64,000 nt of DNA, from contig NZ_CBYL010000004.1 of the NCBI RefSeq assembly GCF_000577335.1, positions 1 through 64,000 of the forward strand. Reading direction: 5' to 3'. Below the pieces are notes generated by a model. The model worked only from the letters and a program-made list of their open reading frames with translations. It did not search any database and was not told where the DNA came from. This document shows, piece by piece, positions 8,845-17,492 of the stretch (position 1 is the first letter of the stretch; each line of letters begins with the position of its first letter). The position numbers were made by a program, and so were the translations under genes. Origin of the DNA: Faecalispora jeddahensis (GTDB taxonomy: Bacteria > Bacillota > Clostridia > Oscillospirales > Acutalibacteraceae).

Positions 8845-9426
8845 ATGAACGCCAAAGAAGAATTTGAAGAAATCTATACCACGAATATTCACCGCAGCGG
8901 CAGCCGGGAGTTTCTGGAATGGCTTTCCACCACCGACTTTTTTACTGCTCCGGCCAGCACAAAATTTCATTGCGCCTGCCTGGGCGGCCTTGCACAGCAC
9001 AGCGTCAATGTATACCGCGTGATGCGCGAAAAGCATTTTGAAGAGGGAAAAGACAACGAAGAGAGCTTCGCGATCTGCGGACTTCTGCATGATGTGTGCA
9101 AGGCGCAATATTATAAAACCTCCACAAAGAACGTAAAGAATGAGGAAACCGGTGCGTGGGAGAAGCGTCCGTTTTACATGGTAGAGGACAGCTTTCCATA
9201 TGGACATGGAGAAAAGTCCGTCTTTCTGATCGAGCGCTTTCTTCGCCTGAAGCCCGCGGAGGCTGTGGCGATCCGCTGGCATATGGGCGGCTTCGACGAT
9301 TCCGCGCGCTCCGGAAACTTCGCGATCAGCCTTGCTTATCAAAAATATCCGATCGCGGTCAAGCTGCATTTGGCAGATTTGGAATCAACTTATCTGCGCG
9401 AAAAAGGAACCTCCTCCGCACATTGA
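8845..9426 (+). CDS. HD-domain phosphohydrolase-like protein
   Basis: 193 residues. HD superfamily metal ligands are visible: His in LAQHSVNV, the His-Asp pair in GLLHDVCKA, a later His in AIRWHMGG, and Asp in LHLADLEST. This is the classic H..HD..D set that binds divalent metal for phosphomonoester or phosphodiester hydrolysis. There is no partner catalytic domain and the substrate is unknown; candidates include nucleotides or cyclic nucleotides. ATG 8845 has GGGGGAG 8 nt upstream. The gene stands alone between the structured region and the guaB promoter. Confidence 0.75.
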   Translation: MNAKEEFEEIYTTNIHRSGSREFLEWLSTTDFFTAPASTKFHCACLGGLAQHSVNVYRVMREKHFEEGKDNEESFAICGLLHDVCKAQYYKTSTKNVKNEETGAWEKRPFYMVEDSFPYGHGEKSVFLIERFLRLKPAEAVAIRWHMGGFDDSARSGNFAISLAYQKYPIAVKLHLADLESTYLREKGTSSAH

Positions 9427-9479
9427 CAAAATGTCCATGATTTTTCAGAGGATACGGGGTATTTTGTAGGACAAGCCTG

Positions 9480-9508
9480 TTTACATTGGTGGAAAATATG
9501 ACTATAAT
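9480..9508 (+). promoter_or_regulatory. Promoter of guaB
   Basis: TTTACA and TATAAT at exact 17-bp spacing, about 60 nt upstream of the guaB start. Confidence 0.75.
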
Positions 9509-9571
9509 ATTATCTAATTATAATAAATGGACAAGAATAGAAGTCTTAATGAAAAAGGAGTCGATTAATCC

Positions 9572-11080
9572 ATGGCTTATTATTTTGAAGAGCCTTCCCG
9601 CACGTTTAACGAATACCTGCTGATTCCGGGATATTCCTCTGCTGAATGTATTCCATCCAATGTCAGTCTGAAAACACCGGTTGTCAAATTTAAGAAGGAC
9701 GAAGAGCCTGCACTCTCCATGAACATTCCGATGGTATCGGCGATCATGCAGTCTGTTTCGGATGATAAAATGGCGATCGCTCTGGCAAAAGAGGGCGGCA
9801 TTTCTTTTATTTACGGCTCTCAGAGCATTGAAGAAGAAGCCGCGATGATACAGCGTGTCAAAAGCTATAAGGCCGGTTTTGTGGTAAGCGACTCCAACAT
9901 TAAGCCGGATCAGACGCTTCAGGACATTCTGGATCTGAAAGAGAAAACCGGCCATTCCACCGTGGCTGTAACCGAGGACGGAACCGCGACCGGCAAGCTG
10001 CTGGGGATTGTCACCAGCCGCGACTACCGCATCAGCCGTATGGACCCGGACACGAAGGTTTCTGAATTCATGACCCCTTTCTCCAAGCTGGTATATGCCG
10101 AAAAGGGCGTTACCCTGAAAGAAACAAACAATATCATTTGGGATCACAAGCTGAACGCTCTGCCGATCGTGGATGAAAATCAGCATCTGGCCTATCTGGT
10201 ATTTCGTAAGGACTATGCCTCGCATAAAGAAAACAAGCTTGAGCTGCTGGATGACCACAAGCGTTATGTAGTTGGCGCAGGTATCAATACCCGCGATTTT
10301 GCAGAGCGCGTTCCCGCGCTGGTCGAGGCAGGCGCGGATGTTCTGTGCATCGATTCCTCCGAGGGCTTCTCCGAGTGGCAGAAGAAAACCATCAGCTGGA
10401 TTCGCGAGAACTACGGCGACACGGTAAAGGTTGGCGCCGGCAATGTGGTAGACAGAGAGGGCTTTTTGTATCTGGTGGAAAGCGGAGCCGATTTTGTGAA
10501 AGTCGGTATCGGCGGCGGTTCCATCTGCATTACCCGCGAGCAAAAGGGCATCGGCCGCGGCCAGGCTACCGCGTTGATCGACGTGGCCAAGGCCCGCGAC
10601 GAGTACTTTGAGAGAACCGGCATTTACGTGCCGATCTGCTCCGACGGCGGCCTGGTTTACGATTACCACATGACCTTGGCGCTGGCGATGGGGGCGGATT
10701 TCCTGATGATGGGCCGTTATTTTGCCCGGTTTGACGAAAGCCCTACCGGAAAGGTGACCATCGGCGGCAGCTATATGAAAGAGTACTGGGGCGAAGGCTC
10801 GAGCCGCGCCAGAAACTGGCAGCGCTACGATCTGGGCGGCGCCAGCAAGCTTTCTTTTGAAGAGGGCGTCGATTCTTATGTTCCCTATGCCGGCGCGCTG
10901 AAGGACAACGTGAACCTGACCCTCAATAAAATCCGATCCACTATGTGCAACTGCGGTTCTTTGACCATTTCTGAGCTGCAGAAAAAAGCCAAGATTACTC
11001 TGGTTTCCGCAACCTCTATTGTAGAGGGCGGTGCCCATGACGTTGTACTGAAGGATACGGGCAACAATATCGTAAAATAA
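9572..11080 (+). CDS. guaB: Inosine-5'-monophosphate dehydrogenase
   Basis: The 502-residue enzyme oxidises IMP to XMP with NAD+, the committed step of GMP synthesis in the cytoplasm. The catalytic loop [10 protein letters not shown] places the nucleophilic Cys near residue 319. Two CBS domains are inserted at about residues 95-215, and the IMP-phosphate loops (GGLV, MMGRYFA) are present. The flap region has [11 protein letters not shown], where many bacterial enzymes have a shorter MGSxxAM form, so it belongs to the divergent IMPDH branch seen in some Clostridia. It is a single-gene unit with its own promoter and a strong downstream terminator. ATG 9572 follows AAAGGAG. Confidence 0.95.
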   Translation: MAYYFEEPSRTFNEYLLIPGYSSAECIPSNVSLKTPVVKFKKDEEPALSMNIPMVSAIMQSVSDDKMAIALAKEGGISFIYGSQSIEEEAAMIQRVKSYKAGFVVSDSNIKPDQTLQDILDLKEKTGHSTVAVTEDGTATGKLLGIVTSRDYRISRMDPDTKVSEFMTPFSKLVYAEKGVTLKETNNIIWDHKLNALPIVDENQHLAYLVFRKDYASHKENKLELLDDHKRYVVGAGINTRDFAERVPALVEAGADVLCIDSSEGFSEWQKKTISWIRENYGDTVKVGAGNVVDREGFLYLVESGADFVKVGIGGGSICITREQKGIGRGQATALIDVAKARDEYFERTGIYVPICSDGGLVYDYHMTLALAMGADFLMMGRYFARFDESPTGKVTIGGSYMKEYWGEGSSRARNWQRYDLGGASKLSFEEGVDSYVPYAGALKDNVNLTLNKIRSTMCNCGSLTISELQKKAKITLVSATSIVEGGAHDVVLKDTGNNIVK

Positions 11081-11092
11081 AATCGGATAAAA

Positions 11093-11126
11093 AAACACTG
11101 TACCGTTTCGGTACAGTGTTTTTCCT
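11093..11126. terminator. Bidirectional intrinsic terminator
   Basis: AAACACTGTACC pairs perfectly with GGTACAGTGTTT, with a T-run on the plus side and an A-run upstream. It ends guaB and also the two minus-strand small genes. Confidence 0.9.
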
Positions 11127-11281
11127 TACAGGGTTTGTTCGGGACGATAAAAATCGTCTTTAAATGGAAACGGAAGAAACGGCGTTTCTTCCGAAGTCTG
11201 AGAGATCGGTTTCAGCGGGTCATCGCAGATTTCTTCTTCCAGAAAAGGCTGACTCCACGGTACATCTGGCGGCAGAATCAT
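11126..11281 (-). CDS. Small acidic Pro-rich hypothetical protein
   Basis: 51 residues beginning MILPPDVPWSQPF, rich in Pro, Glu, Asp and Phe, with no membrane segment. The ATG lies two bases after the stop of the gene upstream (11284-11460), so the pair is almost certainly co-translated. Its 3' end meets the terminator shared with guaB. I do not recognise a family. Confidence 0.5.
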   Translation of the reverse strand: MILPPDVPWSQPFLEEEICDDPLKPISQTSEETPFLPFPFKDDFYRPEQTL

Positions 11282-11283
11282 CG

Positions 11284-11460
11284 TTATCGATCCCCCTGCG
11301 TCAGATTGTCGGCATAGCTGCACAGGCTCTCAAAGGAATTGACTCCACCGGGGCGCTGGGCGATAGCCGAACGCACATGTTCCGGCAGGGAATCAAAATA
11401 ATGCTTGGCAGCCGGGTCATCCTTCATCAAAGCATATAAATCAGGATATTTTTTGTCCAT
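11284..11460 (-). CDS. Small hypothetical protein
   Basis: 58 residues (MDKKYPDLYALMKDDPAAKH...), soluble, with aromatic residues in an amphipathic pattern and an LPEHVRSAI helix. It resembles short conserved proteins of unknown role seen in Clostridia. I chose ATG 11460 because GAGGTG is 6 nt upstream; the in-frame GTG inside that site is too close. It forms a two-gene unit with the 51-residue protein downstream. Confidence 0.6.
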   Translation of the reverse strand: MDKKYPDLYALMKDDPAAKHYFDSLPEHVRSAIAQRPGGVNSFESLCSYADNLTQGDR

Positions 11461-11539
11461 AAAATTCACCTCTTATTTATTTTGCACTGATTTTCATAAA
11501 AATTTCAGGCAAAGGGAGGGAATTTTAGAAAAAATTGCA

Positions 11540-12031
11540 TTATTGATACTTTCTGACGCCCTCGATGTGAAGAAAACGGCTGCGGTCGTATACATAAGAG
11601 CTCAAAGGGCGCATGAATGCGTCGAAGGTATGGGCCGCGACGTAAATTTCACCCGGCTCGACCGCCACAACAATAGGGGAATGATAGAATCTGCCGGTTT
11701 GATCACCCAGCTGAATAATATCCCCGGGCATCATTTCAGAGGCGTCTGTCTCTGTGGCAAAGGGGCCCGGGCCTTTGTTCTGCGTCAAGAACTGGTACAG
11801 ATAAACGACCCCCGTCCAGGAGGGGCTTCTGTCGCTGCTGCTGTTATAATACCATCCGTACGTGGGGGTGTAGTTCATCACACCGCTGCCAGCGTAAAGA
11901 CATTGCGAGGCAAAATTAGTGCAGTCGCCTCCCAGATTTTCAAAATTATAATAGGCCGGATTTCTCTGAAACGCCCATTTGCGGGCATACTCTACAGCAG
12001 CGGTCCGGTTATAGGCTACGATGCGAAGCAT
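11540..12031 (-). CDS. Putative amidase-domain (Amidase_6) protein
   Basis: 163 residues. The GGDCTNFASQCLYAG segment carries the likely catalytic Cys, and the later HSPIVVAVE strand supplies the His; together they define the NlpC/P60-like Amidase_6 family. Members are thought to cleave cell-wall or other amide bonds and often occur in spore-formers. There is no signal peptide. ATG 12031 follows GGAGG at 8 nt, and an in-frame codon at 12046 is less well placed. Confidence 0.8.
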   Translation of the reverse strand: MLRIVAYNRTAAVEYARKWAFQRNPAYYNFENLGGDCTNFASQCLYAGSGVMNYTPTYGWYYNSSSDRSPSWTGVVYLYQFLTQNKGPGPFATETDASEMMPGDIIQLGDQTGRFYHSPIVVAVEPGEIYVAAHTFDAFMRPLSSYVYDRSRFLHIEGVRKYQ

Positions 12032-12133
12032 GGAAATTTCCTCCATTACTTTTAGATAGGATATGAATCATAAATCATCAAATGGTCTTTCAGGATTTCA
12101 TTCCAAATTTGAAATCAGAAAGCTGATGATAAT

Positions 12134-12180
12134 GTTCTCACCCGCCCGAAGCCCTGCTTTGGCTCCGTGAGGCTATTATA
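12134..12180 (-). repeat. Promoter-plus-hairpin element E2 (partner of E1)
   Basis: Read on the minus strand: TATAATA, then CCTCACGG, an AGCC/GGCT hairpin, GCTTCGGGCG and TGAGA. The same blocks occur in the same order at 8241-8292. CTCAC pairs with GTGAG to close the structure. It may serve as the promoter and leader of the amidase gene at 11540-12031. Confidence 0.45.
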
Positions 12181-12206
12181 TCCTATGCACCGAAGCGAAT
12201 TATGTA

Positions 12207-12244
12207 CGTTTTCACCGCTGTGCCGAAACACGGCGGTGAAAACG
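12207..12244. terminator. Long hairpin, probable terminator of the DUF1540 gene
   Basis: CGTTTTCACCGC and GCGGTGAAAACG form a near-perfect stem of about 16 bp around a short loop, directly downstream of the minus-strand DUF1540 gene. The T content lies inside the stem end, so termination strength is uncertain. Confidence 0.6.
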
Positions 12245-12265
12245 CCTGCCTTGGCAGAGCATTAA

Positions 12266-12442
12266 TTACTGCTTTACGCGGAAAGACTGGCAGTCTGTGC
12301 ACTGGTCCATGGTAGGATTCTTTTCATGGGTACCAACCTGAATCTTTTCCAGAGAACAGAAATCCTGTGTTCCGCAGTGATACTGACACTGGTCTACGCT
12401 GCATCCGATCGACGGATTGGGACGGTCATTGGAATTCATCAT
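12266..12442 (-). CDS. DUF1540 domain small Cys-rich protein
   Basis: 58 residues. The pattern CSVDQCQYH, then CSLEKI and DQCTDCQSF is the DUF1540 arrangement of conserved cysteines, likely a small metal-binding knot. These proteins are common in spore-forming Firmicutes, but their function is not known. ATG 12442 is preceded by AAAGGAGG at 9 nt; a second ATG directly follows. Confidence 0.8.
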   Translation of the reverse strand: MMNSNDRPNPSIGCSVDQCQYHCGTQDFCSLEKIQVGTHEKNPTMDQCTDCQSFRVKQ

Positions 12443-12712
12443 CTGAGCTCGCCTCCTTTCACTCAAAGGCTGTCCTTAGTATGAGAAAAAGAGAACGAAT
12501 TATGAAGTGTAAATTTTGAGATTGCTTCCATCGAGTGAGAATGGTACTATAGCCATACGACTTTTTTAAAAAACGAGGCATTTGGATCCTCGCCAAAGGC
12601 AAGATGGACTTGCCGGTTTGTTGTGCCTATTCTGTATATGGAACTGTATATCTCATATTTTTAGTAAAATGAGGTATTCTAAGGGAAACAATGGAAAATA
12701 AGGAGCAATATC

Positions 12713-13516
12713 ATGAAGCACCCTAAAATGAAAAATACAGCGGCGCTTTTGCTGCTTTGCCTTTTGATTCTGGCATCTTCGATTTTATTTTTATTCATTG
12801 CGCAAAACAAACCGATGATCCACTGGGTGAGAACCTTTATGCCCAGTGTTTCAGAGGCACCGTCATCTTCTGAGGTGATCGAATCTTCTGCTCTGGAATC
12901 AACGCCGACAGAGTCTTCGGTGTCTGCTGCGGAGCTGGCAAAGGTATGGGAAAAAGACAGTGATTTACTTCTTGTCAATTGGGAGTACGGTCTTCCGGAT
13001 CAATATAAGCCCAATTTGGTCAAGGCGTATGACATGGTAATGGACGAGCGTCTTGTGGAACCGTACAAACAGATGGCCGCAGCCGCTTTACAAGACGACG
13101 TAACACTTTGGATTTCTTCCGCATACCGTGCGCCGGAGCTGCAAAAAGAGCTGCTGGAACGCGAAATCAAGGAAAACGAACAAAAGGGAATGAGTCCGGA
13201 AGAGGCCAAGGAAAAGGCTGCTATCGCCGTGGCCCAACCGGGGCACAGCGAGCATAATACCGGTCTTGCGATCGACGTTAACGGGGTGCGCCCGGAATTT
13301 GAGAAAGAAAAGGGCTATGAATGGATGAAGCAGCATGCTGCGGAATATGGCTTTATTCTTCGCTACCCCAGAGAGAAAGAAGACATCACGAAAATCATGT
13401 TTGAACCCTGGCATTACCGCTATGTCGGCAAAGAGAATGCGCAAAAAATGAATGAACTGGGCATGTGCCTGGAGGAATACGTGAATTACCTGGCACAAAA
13501 CGAAGAAAATAATTGA
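12713..13516 (+). CDS. VanY-type D-alanyl-D-alanine carboxypeptidase, membrane-anchored
   Basis: 267 residues. An N-terminal helix (about 9-30) anchors the protein, followed by a Ser/Thr/Pro-rich linker and a peptidase M15B domain. The zinc motif SEHNTGLAIDVN (SxHxxGxAxD) and the C-terminal EPWHYRYVG with the catalytic Glu and third ligand His are intact. The enzyme trims D-Ala from peptidoglycan stem peptides outside the membrane. AAGGAG precedes the ATG. No van resistance genes lie nearby, so it is likely a housekeeping wall enzyme and not part of a resistance cluster. Confidence 0.88.
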   Translation: MKHPKMKNTAALLLLCLLILASSILFLFIAQNKPMIHWVRTFMPSVSEAPSSSEVIESSALESTPTESSVSAAELAKVWEKDSDLLLVNWEYGLPDQYKPNLVKAYDMVMDERLVEPYKQMAAAALQDDVTLWISSAYRAPELQKELLEREIKENEQKGMSPEEAKEKAAIAVAQPGHSEHNTGLAIDVNGVRPEFEKEKGYEWMKQHAAEYGFILRYPREKEDITKIMFEPWHYRYVGKENAQKMNELGMCLEEYVNYLAQNEENN

Positions 13517-13540
13517 ATAAATTCCAAATTTTGATATAAT
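13513..13540 (+). promoter_or_regulatory. Promoter of the gltX-glnS operon
   Basis: TTGAAT and TATAAT spaced 16 bp apart; the -35 box overlaps the stop codon of the VanY gene. A 130-nt leader follows, containing a 13-bp stem ATCGATTTCCCCC/GGGGGAAATCGAT at about 13578-13612 and then a T6 run at about 13622. Confidence 0.65.
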
Positions 13541-13677
13541 AACAGAAAGAGACTGTTTTCTTCTGAAAGACGAAGGTATCGATTTCCCCCGCCTTCGGTG
13601 GGGGAAATCGATCAACGTCATTTTTTGAAAAGACACGTTTCAAGCAAGAAACGACTCAATCCTGAAGGGGTGTTGAT

Positions 13678-15135
13678 ATGCAAGAGAAAAAAATTAGAAC
13701 CAGATTTGCTCCCAGTCCCACCGGATTTATGCATGTGGGCAATTTGCGCACAGCGCTGTACGAATACCTGATTGCGAAGAATCAGGGTGGGGATTTCGTC
13801 CTGAGAATTGAAGATACCGATCAGGAACGTCAGGTGGAGGGCGCTGTCGAGGTGATTTACGACACCCTGAAAACGGTTGGCCTGCAGCACGACGAAGGCC
13901 CCGATATCGGCGGGCCTTATGGGCCGTATGTGCAGAGCGAGCGCATGGATACCTATAAAAAGTATGCTGAGCAGCTTGTCCAGGAGGGAAAAGCATATTA
14001 CTGTTTCTGTACGAAGGAACGCCTGGCTTCCCTGCATGAGGAAAACACGTTTGGCGGATACGACCGTCACTGCCGGCACCTCCCTCAGGAGGAAATCGAT
14101 CGTCTGCTCGCGGCAGGCACACCTCATGTCATCCGCCAGAAGATGCCGGCCGAGGGATCCACTACGTTCCACGATGCCGTTTACGGCGATATCTCTGTAG
14201 AGAATAAGGAGCTTGAGGATCAGGTTCTGCTGAAATCCGACGGTTTCCCCACCTATAATTTTGCCAACGTGATCGACGATCATCTGATGGAGATCACCCA
14301 CGTGGTGCGCGGCAGCGAATATCTGTCTTCCACGCCGAAGTACAATCTGCTGTATGAAGCCTATGGCTGGCAGATTCCCACGTATGTGCATCTGCCGCTC
14401 ATCAAGGGCAGAAACGCCGACGGTACCGCGTCAAAGCTCTCGAAGCGCCACGGCTCCACCGGCTTTGCCGATCTGGTCAAGGAAGGCTATCTGCCTGAGG
14501 CGATCATCAACTATATTGCCCTCTTGGGCTGGTGCCCCAAAGACAATGAGGAAAAAATGGACATGCAGGGGCTGATCGAGCGCTTTTCGATCGAAGGCAT
14601 CAGCAAGTCGCCTGCCATTTTTGACTACGACAAGCTGACCTGGCTCAATGGGGAGTATCTGCGTGCCATGACGCCGGAGCAGTTTACAGAGTATGCGATG
14701 CCGTATTATCGCCAGGCATTCGGCGATACCGAGGCAGATTGGTCTGTGCTGACGCTGATTCTGCAGCCCCGCGTGACAAAGCTGAGCGAGATTCCCGAGA
14801 TGGTCGGCTTTTTGAAAGATCTGCCGGATTATCCCGCCGATTTCTTTGTGAATAAGAAGAGCAAAACGACGCTTGAAAATTCTGCGCCGCTGCTGCGCGA
14901 GTCGATTTCTGTCCTCAGGGAGCTGCCTGACTGGACGGTACCGAGCCTGCACGAAGCGCTGTTGGCGCTGGCTCAGCGGCTCGAGGTGAAAAACGGTACG
15001 CTTCTCTGGCCCGTTCGAATTGCGGCGGCAGGCCAGACCGTTACACCGGGCGGCGCGATGGAGATTCTGGCCATTCTTGGCCGGGAAGAGTCCCTGCGCC
15101 GGTTAGAGCTGGGTCTGAAAAAATGTGAAGGGTAA
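13678..15135 (+). CDS. gltX: Glutamyl-tRNA synthetase
   Basis: 485 residues; charges tRNA-Glu with glutamate in the cytoplasm. The class I signature is seen as HVGN in APSPTGFMHVGNLRTAL and KLSKRHGS in the KMSKS position. The anticodon-binding helical domain fills the last third. Length is typical of bacterial discriminating GluRS. The RBS is GAAGGGG upstream of ATG 13678. glnS follows 13 bp downstream, so the two are one operon. A leader hairpin sits between promoter and gene. Confidence 0.95.
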   Translation: MQEKKIRTRFAPSPTGFMHVGNLRTALYEYLIAKNQGGDFVLRIEDTDQERQVEGAVEVIYDTLKTVGLQHDEGPDIGGPYGPYVQSERMDTYKKYAEQLVQEGKAYYCFCTKERLASLHEENTFGGYDRHCRHLPQEEIDRLLAAGTPHVIRQKMPAEGSTTFHDAVYGDISVENKELEDQVLLKSDGFPTYNFANVIDDHLMEITHVVRGSEYLSSTPKYNLLYEAYGWQIPTYVHLPLIKGRNADGTASKLSKRHGSTGFADLVKEGYLPEAIINYIALLGWCPKDNEEKMDMQGLIERFSIEGISKSPAIFDYDKLTWLNGEYLRAMTPEQFTEYAMPYYRQAFGDTEADWSVLTLILQPRVTKLSEIPEMVGFLKDLPDYPADFFVNKKSKTTLENSAPLLRESISVLRELPDWTVPSLHEALLALAQRLEVKNGTLLWPVRIAAAGQTVTPGGAMEILAILGREESLRRLELGLKKCEG

Positions 15136-15148
15136 TGGGGAGAATACG

Positions 15149-16831
15149 ATGAGCGAAGAAAAAAGAGAACCGTTGAATCCGGAGTCTGCCGGCAATTTCA
15201 TTCATGAATTCGTTACAGAAGATATCGCGCCGGGCGGGCGCTTTGAAGGCAAGCGCGTTCACACCCGTTTTCCTCCCGAGCCGAACGGCTATCTTCACAT
15301 TGGCCATGCGAAGGCTATCTGCATCGATTTCGGCACTGCGGAAAAGTTCGGCGGCATTTGCAATCTGCGCATGGATGACACGAATCCCAGTAAGGAAGAT
15401 ACCGAATATGTCGACGCCATCCAGGAGGATATCCACTGGCTTGGCTACGATTGGGACGACCGTTTTTATTATGCCTCGGATTATTTCGAAACCATGTATC
15501 AGCTTGCAGAAAAATTGATTGAAAAAGGCCTTGCGTATGTATGCCAGCTGACACCCGATCAGATGAGGGAAAACCGCGGCGATCTGAAAAATCCGGCAGT
15601 CAGCCCGTATCGTGACCGCCCGGCGGAGGAAAGCATCGATTTGTTCCGCAGAATGCGGGCCGGGGAATTCCCGGACGGTGCCATGACGCTGCGGGCAAAA
15701 ATCGATCTGGCTTCCGGCAACTTCAACATGCGCGATCCTGTTTTGTACCGCATCAGCCATACCTCTCACCACAGGACCGGCGACGCATGGTGCATTTACC
15801 CTATGTACGACTACGCGCATCCCATTGAGGACGCAATGGAGGATATTACGCACTCGCTGTGCTCCCTGGAATTTGAGGATCACCGCCCGCTGTACGACTG
15901 GGTGATTCAGAATGTAGATCTGCCCTCGAAGCCCCGCCAGATCGAGTTTGCGCGTCTTGGCATTAACAACACGGTCATGAGCAAGCGACGCCTGCGGCTT
16001 CTGGTAGAGCGGGAATTCGTTTCCGGCTGGGATGATCCCCGTATGCCCACTTTGTGCGGCCTGCGCCGCCGCGGCTATACTCCGGCTTCCATCCGTAACT
16101 TTATTGAGCGTCTGGGCGTATCCAAAGTGAACAGCACGGTGGAGTATGCCTTTTTGGAGCATTGCCTGCGCGAGGACCTGAATCTGAACGCACAGCGTGT
16201 GATGTGCGTGCTCGATCCGATCAAGCTGATCATCACCAATTATCCGGAGGATCAGGTGGAAGAGTTCGAGGTAGAGAATAATCCGAACCGCCCCGAGGAC
16301 GGATCGCGCAAGGTCGATTTTTCACGCGAAGTCTGGATTGAGCGCGACGACTTTACCGAAACGCCGCCGAAAGGCTATTTCCGTTTGTTCCCCGGGAACG
16401 AGGTTCGTCTGAAAACGACGTATATTGTTCGCTGCACCGGCTGCAAAAAGGATGAAAACGGCAATGTGGTTGAGGTTTACGCGGAATACGATCCGGCCAC
16501 CCGCGGCGGCAACACGCCGGACGGCAGAAAGGTGAAGGGAACCATTCATTGGGTCAATGCGGCGTCCGCTGTTTCGGCAGAAGTTCGCCTGTACGATAAC
16601 CTGTTTACCGTTCCCGATCCGGAAGCCGGCGAGTTTTTGGAGCTTTTGAATCCCGATTCGCTGACGGTTCTGAAAGACTGCAAGGTAGAACCCGATGTGG
16701 CGAAAGCCTCTGCGCCCGCTTCGTTCCAGTTCATGCGCCAGGGTTATTTCTGCCCGGATCTTGACAGCACACCGGAGCATCCTATCTTTAACCGTTCGGT
16801 TTCGCTCAAAGACAGCTTCAATAAGAAATAA
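15149..16831 (+). CDS. glnS: Glutaminyl-tRNA synthetase
   Basis: 560 residues. It charges tRNA-Gln directly with glutamine. Motifs are PPEPNGYLHIGHAKAI (HIGH) and VMSKRRLR (KMSKS). The domain layout fits the GlnRS branch: a catalytic Rossmann fold, then two beta-barrels with PTYI-like and PDGRKVKGTIHWV segments. Most Firmicutes lack GlnRS and use GatCAB to amidate Glu-tRNA-Gln, so its presence beside gltX suggests transfer into this lineage and a tRNA-Gln pathway independent of GatCAB. ATG 15149 has GGGGAG 6 nt upstream. Confidence 0.93.
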   Translation: MSEEKREPLNPESAGNFIHEFVTEDIAPGGRFEGKRVHTRFPPEPNGYLHIGHAKAICIDFGTAEKFGGICNLRMDDTNPSKEDTEYVDAIQEDIHWLGYDWDDRFYYASDYFETMYQLAEKLIEKGLAYVCQLTPDQMRENRGDLKNPAVSPYRDRPAEESIDLFRRMRAGEFPDGAMTLRAKIDLASGNFNMRDPVLYRISHTSHHRTGDAWCIYPMYDYAHPIEDAMEDITHSLCSLEFEDHRPLYDWVIQNVDLPSKPRQIEFARLGINNTVMSKRRLRLLVEREFVSGWDDPRMPTLCGLRRRGYTPASIRNFIERLGVSKVNSTVEYAFLEHCLREDLNLNAQRVMCVLDPIKLIITNYPEDQVEEFEVENNPNRPEDGSRKVDFSREVWIERDDFTETPPKGYFRLFPGNEVRLKTTYIVRCTGCKKDENGNVVEVYAEYDPATRGGNTPDGRKVKGTIHWVNAASAVSAEVRLYDNLFTVPDPEAGEFLELLNPDSLTVLKDCKVEPDVAKASAPASFQFMRQGYFCPDLDSTPEHPIFNRSVSLKDSFNKK

Positions 16832-16839
16832 AAACAGCT

Positions 16840-16874
16840 TGCCCCGGCCTGCAGTACGCAAAGCCGGGGCATTT
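16840..16874 (+). terminator. Terminator of gltX-glnS
   Basis: TGCCCCGGC pairs with GCCGGGGCA and is followed by a short T-rich tract. Confidence 0.75.
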
Positions 16875-16940
16875 CTAACGCCGCAGTTTCAGCTGGCGGC
16901 AAAATCGGCGCGCGCCGGTGTATTACCAGGCGCAACGCTT

Positions 16941-17111
16941 TCACTTTTTCTTGGTAAACTCGGGGAAAAAGCTGTCTGGATTCTGTTTGAACTGCTCAAC
17001 AGGGTCCAGTTCAACGCTGCTCTTATCCGATTTTCCGTAATACCCCATCCAACGGGGCACCGGATTTTGCTCAGGATTTTTGCAGTCGTAAATCTTAGTT
17101 CTGATCTCCAT
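16941..17111 (-). CDS. Small soluble hypothetical protein
   Basis: 56 residues starting MEIRTKIYDCKNPEQNP, hydrophilic, with one Cys and a Lys-rich C-terminus. ATG 17111 has GGAGG 7 nt upstream; the longer in-frame opening is not supported by a site. I know no function. It is oriented opposite to its neighbours. Confidence 0.55.
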   Translation of the reverse strand: MEIRTKIYDCKNPEQNPVPRWMGYYGKSDKSSVELDPVEQFKQNPDSFFPEFTKKK

Positions 17112-17357
17112 GTTTCCACCTCCGCACAGATGCTGGTATGAATATAGTATGCAGCTCCGGTAAAATCTGTCAGCCTTGTACAAGCGGAATTTACGGAAAT
17201 TTTTGCTTGAAGGCTTTTCCAATCTTTGCGAAAATGATATAATGTAGCTGTTGGTATCAGGCGCTGTACTGCACTGAGGAATCCATGTGTTTTAGGCGGC
17301 AGGCCGTTGTATCTGCTCCCGTGTGATATCCAAAAAGAAAGAATGAGGTGAAACAAC

Positions 17358-17465
17358 ATGCAGAAGAGCTTATCGATTGCCAGCTTTGTTTTGGGAATTG
17401 CGGCGACAATGGTCAGCATCGCTTTGACCGTGCTCCAGATTGTCAGCCTGAAAAAGAGCCGCTGA
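17358..17465 (+). CDS. 35-residue single-helix membrane micro-protein
   Basis: The translation is MQKSLSIASF-VLGIAATMVS-IALTVLQIVS-LKKSR: one hydrophobic helix of about 25 residues followed by a positive tail, so the C-terminus should stay inside. GAGGTG lies 7 nt upstream of the ATG. A TATAAT at about 17239 gives a possible promoter, and a hairpin at 17493-17533 may end the transcript. Its small size means standard gene callers often miss it. Function unknown. Confidence 0.5.
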   Translation: MQKSLSIASFVLGIAATMVSIALTVLQIVSLKKSR

Positions 17466-17492
17466 GTCATTCACCAATCAAAGAAAGCATAT

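Noticed and set aside
8818-9369. Minus-strand frame opposite the HD-domain gene
   Set aside because: No start site, no motif, and fully contained within the HD gene.
9518-11098. 526-codon open frame on the minus strand opposite guaB
   Set aside because: It is a shadow of the G+C-biased guaB codons; its translation has no family features and it would overlap the guaB promoter.
12713-13516. Vancomycin resistance cluster
   Set aside because: Only a VanY-type peptidase is present; no vanH, ligase, vanX or two-component genes are near.
15041-16162. Long minus-strand frame opposite glnS
   Set aside because: Shadow frame; GlnRS motifs on the plus strand are complete.
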